The notes beneath the pieces are model-generated. The model ran no database searches. It was given only the letters and a program-made list of their open reading frames with translations, and was not told the origin of the DNA. DNA of 64,000 bases from Staphylococcus lutrae (lineage in GTDB: Bacteria; Bacillota; Bacilli; Staphylococcales; Staphylococcaceae): assembly GCF_002101335.1 (NCBI RefSeq), contig NZ_CP020773.1, positions 434,001-498,000 on the forward strand. The letters are read 5' to 3'. The first letter of the stretch is position 1; the number at the start of each line of letters is the position of its first letter. Positions 42,028-52,544 of this stretch are shown in pieces. Both the position numbers and the translations under genes were made by a program.

Positions 42028-43515
42028 GGTTCTATACTTTTAACGGTTGGTGAGTTTTTCACTGGCCGTTATTTTTGTTTTAAATACAAAAATAGCACAA
42101 ATATCTCTATAATTGTAAGTGACAAAACCAACAAATTAAGGAGAGATATTCGTGCCTATGTATAATGATATATCAGAAATGATTGGAATAAAAGTATCAA
42201 ATTTAAAAATCACTGAATGTTTAGGTATTCAAACCTTCAAGAACGTTCAATCATTGTTTTATAAAGGGGTTTTAACTTATCAACCTAAAGGTTGTGAGTG
42301 TTGTGGTATCAAGAATGAGCAACACACAGTTATTAAAAATGGCTTTCGCAGTACAAGAGTGTATATGGGGCTTATTCTTGAAAGGCCTAGTTATCTTGTG
42401 TTAAAAAAGCAACGCTTCTATTGTAAAGCTTGTGGTCAAACTTTTACGGCTAAAACACCATATATAGAACCGCGTTGTACAATTTCTAATGACGTAAAAC
42501 TAATGGTGACGAGAAAGCTCGCCACTGTCATATCTGAAAAAGATATAGCGAATAGTGTTTTAGTTTCACCTTCAACTGTTCATCGGTATTTGAAAGACCT
42601 AGGGGAAGCAGTAAAAACACAACCTAGTGATATATTGCCCCAACATTTATCCTTTGATGAATTTAAGTCAACTAATGATGTCGACAGCTCTATGAGCTTT
42701 ATATACTGTGATAGTATCACGCATGATATTATTGATATCTTGCCAGATCGACGTAAGTTCAAGTTGGAAGAATACTTTTTAAGATTCTCAAGAAAGCAGC
42801 GTGAAGGAGTTAAAAGTGTTTCTATTGATATGTATCCACCATACATGTCGCTAATTCAATCATTATTTCCCAATGCAGATATTATCTTAGACCGTTTTCA
42901 TATTGTTCAAGCGGTTAACCGTGAAATCAATCACAGTCGCGTTAAAACAATGAATAGTTTTAAGACTAAAGAAAAACCCAAGTACAATAAATTAAAACGG
43001 TATTGGAAGCTTTTATTAAAATCTCCAATTGAATTAGACAGAGTCCATTATCACTCGTTCAGACTTTTTAATACATGGCATAGTCAGTATAGTTTAGTAC
43101 AATTCTTGTTAACTTTTGATGAAGAATTCCAATTAACGTATGAAGCAGGACATCATATTCTAGAAACCCTAAGATCAAATAACATTGAACAATTAGAGGA
43201 AGCATTACAACGTTCGAAGAGTTTAAATATTTCAAATGGACTCAAACGTGTTATTAACACACTCATAAAATATATACCTTATATTTCAAATACGATTCAA
43301 AATCCTCATTTGACCAATGGTCCAATTGAAGGTATTAACAATAAAATAAAGCTTATTAAGCGTGTCTCTTATGGTTATAGAAATTTTTATAACTTTAGAA
43401 ATAGGATTTTAATTATTTCAAGGTTATACGTAAGTGAATATAAAAAACGTACTAAGCAACAAAAAATTGCCACTTAGTACGATATTTCTTCACCAACCGA
43501 CGTTGACAAAGAGCC
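42028..43515 (+). mobile_element. ISL3-family insertion sequence, copy 2
   Basis: 1,488 bp, same ends as copy 1, with its own 8-bp target duplication TAAAGATA (42020-42027 and 43516-43523). It lies between the cshA stop and the hairpin at 41961-42002, antiparallel to cshA. By eye it differs from copy 1 at five positions only. Confidence 0.95.
42152..43477 (+). CDS. ISL3-family transposase, copy 2
   Basis: 441 aa, identical in protein sequence to copy 1; the same GTG start and ribosome site. The five base differences from copy 1 are all synonymous. Confidence 0.95.
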   Translation: MPMYNDISEMIGIKVSNLKITECLGIQTFKNVQSLFYKGVLTYQPKGCECCGIKNEQHTVIKNGFRSTRVYMGLILERPSYLVLKKQRFYCKACGQTFTAKTPYIEPRCTISNDVKLMVTRKLATVISEKDIANSVLVSPSTVHRYLKDLGEAVKTQPSDILPQHLSFDEFKSTNDVDSSMSFIYCDSITHDIIDILPDRRKFKLEEYFLRFSRKQREGVKSVSIDMYPPYMSLIQSLFPNADIILDRFHIVQAVNREINHSRVKTMNSFKTKEKPKYNKLKRYWKLLLKSPIELDRVHYHSFRLFNTWHSQYSLVQFLLTFDEEFQLTYEAGHHILETLRSNNIEQLEEALQRSKSLNISNGLKRVINTLIKYIPYISNTIQNPHLTNGPIEGINNKIKLIKRVSYGYRNFYNFRNRILIISRLYVSEYKKRTKQQKIAT

Positions 43516-43547
43516 TAAAGATACTGCTTTATTCGATGAAATGTGGC

Positions 43548-45391
<1,844 letters not shown>

Positions 45392-45417
45392 AAAAAGCCG
45401 AGGAATCTCGGCTTTTT
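45392..45417 (-). terminator. murF terminator
   Basis: Perfect AAAAAGCCGAG / CTCGGCTTTTT stem with a GAAT tetraloop, about 30 nt past the murF stop. Symmetrical, so it works in both directions. Confidence 0.92.
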
Positions 45418-45448
45418 ATCATTGATGAAACGTCTTAATTTTATATCG

Positions 45449-46816
45449 CTATACTTCCGATTGTACGAGTGCATCAACAACTTCTTCTAGACGCATCCCT
45501 CTAGATGCTTTAACCAACACCGCATGATTTGCCTTTACGACAGATGTGAGGTGACGAATCATGTCCGGTTTCGTATCAAAATGAATGGCTTCACGAACAA
45601 AGCGCTTCCCTTTATCATGGATTGCTTTCGCATTATCTCCATAAGTGTACAATTGGTCAATTGTTTTGCCTTCAAGATATGCACCGATACTTGTATGGAG
45701 TTGCTCAGAATGTTCACCTAATTCCAAGACATCACCGAGTACCAAGATTTTATCACCAGGCATTAATTCAAGCGTATCAATCGCTGCTTTCATACTTGTA
45801 GGACTTGCGTTATACGCATCATTAATCACTATCGCCCCATTGGCTGTTGTGAATTTTTGCATACGCATGGCTGTCAATTGGAGTTGTGACAATTGTTGTT
45901 GGATTATCGCCTGATCGAGTCCTAACAATTGTGCCACAGTGATCGCAATTGTGGCATTACGTATATTATGTTCACCTAAAATAGGCAGGGTATAAGTGGC
46001 TTCATCATTGATTGTAAACGTCATCCCTGTTTCATCATGCGCAATCATTTTACATTGCATGTCATTTGCAGCGCCTAAGCCAACACTGATTACATGTGTC
46101 GTATCCAATGTGGCAACATGCGGTTGTAATAAAGGTTCATCACCATCATAAATCAAATAGCCTGTGTCTTTTAAACCAGACACAATTTCAAATTTTGCTT
46201 GTGCAATGCCTGCTCTTGATCCCAAATCTTGCATGTGTGATTCACCAATATTTGTAATAATTGCAAAATCTGGTCGTGCAATATTTGTGAGCAACTCAAT
46301 TTCATGAAATCCCGACATTCCCATTTCTAAAATTGAAACTTCCGTATTCACATCAAGTTCTAAAATCGTCAGTGGCATCCCGATTTCATTGTTATAATTT
46401 CCTTGTGTCTTTTGAACACGATATTGTGCAGATAACACATTTTCTAACATATCTTTAGTTGTTGTTTTACCGTTAGAACCTGTCACAGCAATCACAGTTG
46501 GTGCCACATATTGTAAATACGCCTGAGCTAACTGTTGAAGGGCAACCAATGTATCTTTCACATAAATCACAGGACCTGATTCGGGAGGCGTTGTAGCAGC
46601 ATCCTGTTGAAAGAAAGTGGCATTTGCCCCATCCTTTAACGCTTGCGCACAATATTGATGACCATCGACGTTTTCGCCTTTGAACGGAATAAACAATTGT
46701 CCCGGTTGAATTTTCCGTGAATCAATCGTTACACCATGAATTTCAACATCTAAATACTGAGGATCTATGTCACACGCTATCCATTCTGTTAATTGTTTAA
46801 GCGTTATTTTTATCAT
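45449..46816 (-). CDS. murF: UDP-MurNAc-tripeptide:D-Ala-D-Ala ligase
   Basis: 455-aa Mur ligase adding D-Ala-D-Ala to the cytoplasmic precursor. ATP loop GSNGKTTTKDM, EMGMSGFHEIELL, and NDAYNASPTSMKAAI. The ATG is 8 nt after GGAG. Follows ddl by 11 nt, so the dipeptide maker and its ligase are co-transcribed. Confidence 0.96.
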   Translation of the reverse strand: MIKITLKQLTEWIACDIDPQYLDVEIHGVTIDSRKIQPGQLFIPFKGENVDGHQYCAQALKDGANATFFQQDAATTPPESGPVIYVKDTLVALQQLAQAYLQYVAPTVIAVTGSNGKTTTKDMLENVLSAQYRVQKTQGNYNNEIGMPLTILELDVNTEVSILEMGMSGFHEIELLTNIARPDFAIITNIGESHMQDLGSRAGIAQAKFEIVSGLKDTGYLIYDGDEPLLQPHVATLDTTHVISVGLGAANDMQCKMIAHDETGMTFTINDEATYTLPILGEHNIRNATIAITVAQLLGLDQAIIQQQLSQLQLTAMRMQKFTTANGAIVINDAYNASPTSMKAAIDTLELMPGDKILVLGDVLELGEHSEQLHTSIGAYLEGKTIDQLYTYGDNAKAIHDKGKRFVREAIHFDTKPDMIRHLTSVVKANHAVLVKASRGMRLEEVVDALVQSEV

Positions 46817-46827
46817 AGTCAAAACTC

Positions 46828-47928
<1,101 letters not shown>

Positions 47929-47988
47929 TCATATTACCATGACTGTTATTTGTATTGCATTTATTTTATTGAGATATTAGCAATTTGA

Positions 47989-48017
47989 TTACAACTTATG
48001 TAAAATCGGTATATAAT
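47989..48017 (+). promoter_or_regulatory. Probable rodA promoter
   Basis: A consensus -10 TATAAT (48012-48017) and a 4/6 -35 TTACAA (47989-47994), 17 bp apart, 35 bp before the start codon. Confidence 0.6.
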
Positions 48018-48051
48018 GACATTAAAGAATTTATCTGTAAAGGAGATTGTC

Positions 48052-49257
48052 ATGGTATCTTCACGACAACAAACGCAAAAATCGTTTTTGCGCCGCTTAG
48101 ATTGGCCACTTCTCAGCATTATATTTATTTTATGTCTCATCAGCGTGGTTACCATTCACTCAGCAATGGGAGGCGGTCAATACAGTCTTGATTTCGGGGT
48201 AAGACAAATTTTTTATTACATACTTGGTGGCATCATTGCGTTGATTATCATGTTATTTTCACCTAAAAAAATTCGACACTACACCTATGTGATATATATT
48301 GTTTTTATTGTTTTATTATTAGGCCTCATCATCCTACCAGAATCTTCAATTACACCAGTGATTAATGGTGCCAAAAGTTGGTACCGCTTTGGTCCAATTA
48401 GCATTCAACCTTCAGAGTTTATGAAAATTGTACTCATACTCGTCATATCGAAAGTCGTGGCACAACACAATCGATTTACATTCAACAAGTCATTACAAAC
48501 CGATATGATGTTACTATTGAAGATTGCCGTTGTGAGTTTCATCCCAATTGTACTCATTTTATTACAAAATGATTTAGGAACGACACTCGTATTTTTAGCG
48601 ATTATTGCTGGGATTGTCATCGTAAGTGGTGTGACGTGGAAAATTCTTGCGCCCTTATTCGGTAGCGCCATCTTATTGGGTGGAGGAATTATCCTTTCAA
48701 TTATTTATAAACCGACCTTAATTGAAAATGTCGCCGGCATTAAAACGTATCAATTAGGTCGTATCAATTCCTGGTTAGACCCGTATACGTACAGCACAGG
48801 AGATGGCTTTCACTTAACAGAATCATTAAAGGCCATTGGCTCTGGGCAACTTATTGGAAAAGGGTTGAACAACGGCGAAGTTTATATCCCTGAAAACCAT
48901 ACCGATTTTATTTTTTCGGTTATCGGTGAAGAATTCGGTTTCCTTGGTTCTGTAGTATTATTAGGGTTGTTTTTATTATTACTCCTTCACTTCATCCGAA
49001 TGGCAACAGCTTCTGACGACTTATTTAATAAATCTTTTATTATTGGTTACGTCAGCCTGTTACTCTTTCATATTTTCCAAAATATAGGGATGACCATTCA
49101 ACTGTTACCGATTACTGGTATCCCATTGCCATTCATCAGTTACGGAGGTAGTGCGTTGTGGAGTTTAATGGCAGGTATCGGCGTTATCTTGAGCATTCAT
49201 TATCATACACCGAAAAAGTATAACGATGAAGCACGTACACAAAAACGTACAACATAA
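48052..49257 (+). CDS. rodA: SEDS peptidoglycan polymerase, RodA type
   Basis: 401 aa, about ten membrane helices. SEDS signatures: FGPISIQPSEFMKI, LQNDLGTTLVF, and the essential Asp region IPENHTDFIFSVIGEEFG. The C-terminus holds LPITGIPLPFISYGGSALW. The ATG is 7 nt after AAAGGAG. RodA rather than FtsW is suggested by its place beside ddl-murF and the short tail. Confidence 0.88.
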   Translation: MVSSRQQTQKSFLRRLDWPLLSIIFILCLISVVTIHSAMGGGQYSLDFGVRQIFYYILGGIIALIIMLFSPKKIRHYTYVIYIVFIVLLLGLIILPESSITPVINGAKSWYRFGPISIQPSEFMKIVLILVISKVVAQHNRFTFNKSLQTDMMLLLKIAVVSFIPIVLILLQNDLGTTLVFLAIIAGIVIVSGVTWKILAPLFGSAILLGGGIILSIIYKPTLIENVAGIKTYQLGRINSWLDPYTYSTGDGFHLTESLKAIGSGQLIGKGLNNGEVYIPENHTDFIFSVIGEEFGFLGSVVLLGLFLLLLLHFIRMATASDDLFNKSFIIGYVSLLLFHIFQNIGMTIQLLPITGIPLPFISYGGSALWSLMAGIGVILSIHYHTPKKYNDEARTQKRTT

Positions 49258-49263
49258 TGATTG

Positions 49264-49308
49264 AAAAAGAGGCTGAGGAACAATGTCGTTTCCCCAACCT
49301 CTTTTTTT
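49264..49308. terminator. Bidirectional terminator, rodA and LPXTG gene
   Basis: AAAAAGAGGCTGAGGAA paired with TTCCCCAACCTCTTTTT (mismatches and G-U pairs), with T runs on both strands, between convergent stops. Confidence 0.85.
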
Positions 49309-49309
49309 A

Positions 49310-50041
49310 TTATTGATTTGTTTTGCGTCGTCGTGTGAAGAACGCGATGACACCTAATGCAATCATTGAAAGTGCAAGTGCTGTTTGACCGATTGCATTC
49401 ACTTGTGATTCCCCTGTTGCCGGCAACATTTTTGTTGCTTTATCTTGCTGTTTCACTGGTGTTACTTTTGTAAACGCCATGTTTTTATCTGCTTTTGGTT
49501 GTGCAGTTTGCGCTGTTACATCTTTTTTCTTCATATCTTGTGCTGACGCTTTTGAAGATTTTGTTGCTTTTGAGTCACCACTAGATTTGGCATCTCCTGT
49601 AGCATCAATGTGTTTAACACTTGGTCCTACCAATGCTGGCGGTTCAAATTGTAAATCACTCGCTACCTTATCTTGATCATCTGCCGATGTATTACCCAAA
49701 TCTTTCATCGCATTTGGATCTTCAACTTTTAAAATATCGAAGTATGGATCCGTATTCGCATCTGTAATCGATCCATCTTTATGCAACACAGCGTATGGAA
49801 CGGCGCCTTCTGGTGGATTGGTTGCCATACGTTTTAAATATGCAGCATCATCTTCACCTTCTAAATGCGGATAAATGTACGTAGGTTTATGAATTGTCGG
49901 TGTCGCATCTTTTTTCGCCTCATCCTTAACCATTACTTTCGGAGCATCCGCAGCATCCTTTTCCGCCGCTTGTATGTCATGCGCATAAACTTGCGTCGCC
50001 GCTGTAACAATTAAACCTGTAACCACTAATTTTTTTAACAT
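49310..50041 (-). CDS. LPXTG-anchored surface protein, unknown function
   Basis: 243 aa. Signal peptide about 1-26 (MLKKLVVTGLIVTAATQVYA...), charged Asp/Lys/Ala-rich body, and sortase A signal LPATG at 206-210 followed by a hydrophobic stretch (216-236) and RRRK tail. Residues about 50-110 (PTYIYPHLEGEDDAAYLKRM) look folded; 140-200 is low-complexity, likely a wall-spanning region. No known domain recognised. Its base composition is clearly richer in G+C than the protease gene upstream, so the two may have different histories. Only 20 bp from that gene. Confidence 0.85.
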   Translation of the reverse strand: MLKKLVVTGLIVTAATQVYAHDIQAAEKDAADAPKVMVKDEAKKDATPTIHKPTYIYPHLEGEDDAAYLKRMATNPPEGAVPYAVLHKDGSITDANTDPYFDILKVEDPNAMKDLGNTSADDQDKVASDLQFEPPALVGPSVKHIDATGDAKSSGDSKATKSSKASAQDMKKKDVTAQTAQPKADKNMAFTKVTPVKQQDKATKMLPATGESQVNAIGQTALALSMIALGVIAFFTRRRKTNQ

Positions 50042-50061
50042 ATGAATTCATCCCTTTAAAA

Positions 50062-51437
50062 TTATTTTTTCACTGTAACTGAGCGCGTATTAATATAACC
50101 CATCCATTTATCCTTATTGTCGTATAATGAATAATATTTTTGACCATTTGGGTGATAATACTCGTACTTTGCAGTGTATTCCTTACCAACCTTAATGTTT
50201 TTCATATCTGCTTTTTTACTAAAGTCTAAATTTTTCCAAACAACAATTTTACCTTTATTAATGACGATATTCTTATTGTATTTGTGTGCATTTGGAACTT
50301 TAAGAAAAGTTACAGATCTGCTGTTAATGTATCCAATCCATTTATTTTCAGAATTGTATAATGAGTAATATTTTTGACCATTTGGATGATTATATACATA
50401 CTTTGCTTGATATGCATCACCTATTTTAATTCTTTTAGTATCTTTACTCATTGAAAATTCTAAATTAGACCAAAGCTTAATATCTTTTTTATCTATTTGT
50501 ACAAATTTTCCAAAATGATGTGCAATAGGCGTTCCCATCCAATGTTTAATGTAATCTATTTTTAAAGCATTAAGTCTCACTCCGCCGTTATAATCCGAAG
50601 CACCAAATGAATGAACGGCAATGATCTTGTTTTGTTTATTTCGCACACTACTACCACTTTGTCCAAAAAATGTATCTAACTGATAATACAAAATATTATC
50701 AGTTATTTTTTTAAGATTCCCGATGGATTTGTACTGAACCTCCCCTGATTTATCTCCAGGAAAGCCAGATGTTTCAATTTCCTCATTTTTACTTACTTTT
50801 GATGTTAGGCCCAATGTTCCAGTTTTCTTTCCTAATTTTGAATCTAATTTAATAATTGCTAAATCATAATCTTGATCAGATGTATCCTTCCATTTTTTAA
50901 AGGTTAACATTTTCTTTGATTTAGCTTTACCAATTGTATACTTTGGTCCCTTTTTACCTGCATAAACAGTAACCTCAGTAGCCCATCCTAATTTAGAAGA
51001 GTAAACATTATGTGCTGCAGTAAGTACAGTATCTTCACCAATCATCGTTCCAGAACCACTATAAATCTTACCATCAGAATATGTCATATTTAAGAATACA
51101 ACTTGTTTATATGGTGAAGATAAATAATTATCTAATAATTATCTACTACTTTTCTTTGATCTTTCCCAAAAATTCTTTCATTGATATTACCATACAAATA
51201 TTCAATAGGTATAACTTTGCTTTGATCTATTTCTATATCACCTGAAATAGGTTCTTCTGTCGATTCAATTGGTAATATTTCTGAGTTTATTGATGATATT
51301 TCAGGATATTCTTGATTTTCAACTATTTCATCACTAGCAATATAAGCTTCTTCGGCCAAAGCGACAGATTTATAGTTAATCAATGAAAACAATATTAAAA
51401 CAGAGCTTAATAATACTAAACTAAATTTGAATTTCAA
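50062..51437 (-). pseudogene. V8-like serine protease with two SH3/GW-type repeats, frameshifted
   Basis: Two frames make one protein. N-part (51437-51132, TTG start after GAGGGA): signal peptide MKFKFSLVLLSSVLILFSLI... and acidic propeptide up to DQRKVVDNY. C-part (from about 51110): trypsin-fold domain with H in LTAAHNV, D in YDLAIIKL and S in GQSGSSV, all intact. Two repeats of about 65 aa follow, each with HPNGQKYYSLY and KWxGYINxRSVT. The break is an exact 11-bp tandem duplication (51123-51144). Removing one copy restores a continuous 454-aa frame through NYLSSPYKQVVFLNM. Resembles glutamyl endopeptidase; in S. aureus SspA has no such C-terminal repeats. Very AT-rich. Confidence 0.85.
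51123..51144. repeat. 11-bp tandem duplication in protease gene
   Basis: AATAATTATCT occurs twice in tandem with no spacer (51123-51133, 51134-51144). It shifts the frame and introduces a TAG stop at the end of the first frame. Confidence 0.95.
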
Positions 51438-51444
51438 TTTTTAT

Positions 51445-52254
51445 CCCTCACTTAATCTTAATCTGAACTACAATTTTTACTCCTTTCTTTATAGTAGTCA
51501 CAGTGGCCTAAGCATTTCCAAAACACGATTTAGCTATCTTATTCAAGTATACATAATAAAACCAATTATGTTCAACAATGCTTTGTGTATTTTACAATTT
51601 ATTTTTATTACATTTAAATATTATATATTATTTAGTTTTTAGCATTAATATAATTCGTTTTTACCATCGCAAAAATAATAATCATATATTTTATAATTAT
51701 ATTTAAATATAATCATAAATAATTAATAATTTTTATATATTACTAATTAAGTCTTTAAAAACCAATAGGGATAGATATACATAATCTTCATTATTATGTA
51801 GCCTTCGTAAGTAATTCTATCCTATTAAAAACTAATCAATATTTCTTAAAATTAATTATTATTGTCACCCGGTATTTCTCTTTAGATAAAACTGATAGAA
51901 CAGGTCATCAAATACGAATCACATATAAATTTATATAATAGGCAATTTTGATGTTGATATTACCACATCTACCTTGTTATTTTCACCACTGTGTACACTT
52001 CGATTTTGTGATCGGGTTCTCTCTTAAACATATGTTGATTTTGGATTGCGGAACTGGCCGAGACTCCTGAGGGATTAGACGCAGCCGAAAATCCAATTCG
52101 GCCTCCATCCAATGCTCACTCCAATCAAGCCGAATTTAGTTAAGGCAAGTCCCCTAGGAAAGCAAGGCCAAAGAGGAGCAATCAACAAAATCAATGATAT
52201 TTCTATAACTTCCCCGATTACAAAATCGAAGATACTCAACGAAGTGTTTAACAA
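51445..52254. other. AT-rich non-coding region with a GACTCCTGAGGGA element
   Basis: About 800 bp without a convincing gene; 51480-51900 is extremely AT-rich. At about 52040-52110 lies CCGAGACTCCTGAGGGATTA followed by AAAATCCAATTCGGCC, resembling the dispersed GACTCCTGCGGGA elements I recall from Bacillus and relatives. Identity not established. Confidence 0.45.
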
Positions 52255-52300
52255 CCGAAAAAAGCACCTAGATGTGACATCAGTCAACATCTAAGTGCTT
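52255..52300 (-). terminator. Terminator of the 48-aa gene
   Basis: AGCACCTAGATGT (52263-52275) with ACATCTAAGTGCT (from 52287), one mismatch, followed on the minus strand by a U tract (complement of AAAAAA at 52258-52263). Just past the small gene. Confidence 0.75.
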
Positions 52301-52311
52301 CTCAAACATAC

Positions 52312-52458
52312 TTAATAAGGTTTGAGTTTCTCAGTTGCAGGGTTAGGTTTCGGTAATGATCGCATGATATCTATTCGGGGCTTCGTTTTTTTTACTTTGA
52401 CACCGAGTGAAGATAACATTTGGACCACATTTTGAAGCTTATCATTCTTTTTCGCCAT
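52312..52458 (-). CDS. Small basic conserved-looking protein, 48 aa
   Basis: Begins MAKKNDKLQNVVQMLSSLGV, ends ATEKLKPY, and is rich in Lys and Pro. Start after GGGGTGA, own terminator downstream: a complete small gene. An N-terminal amphipathic helix and a basic middle (KVKKTKPR) suggest nucleic-acid or protein binding, but I do not recognise the family. It lies downstream of copA on the same strand, with about 85 bp between them. Confidence 0.65.
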   Translation of the reverse strand: MAKKNDKLQNVVQMLSSLGVKVKKTKPRIDIMRSLPKPNPATEKLKPY

Positions 52459-52544
52459 TTAATCACCCCGTATCTGCTATCTACTACACTTATCATACCC
52501 TAAAGTTCAGTGCTTTACTATATCAAAATGACATTTCATAAAAA

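Noticed and set aside
32991-43523. The two IS copies as ends of a composite transposon
   Set aside because: Each copy has its own, different 8-bp target duplication (AATCTTTT and TAAAGATA), so they inserted independently, and the enclosed genes are in core order.
52075-52294. Overlapping 60-71 aa frames on both strands near 52.2 kb
   Set aside because: They run through the repeat-like element and the terminator; no ribosome site and no family features.
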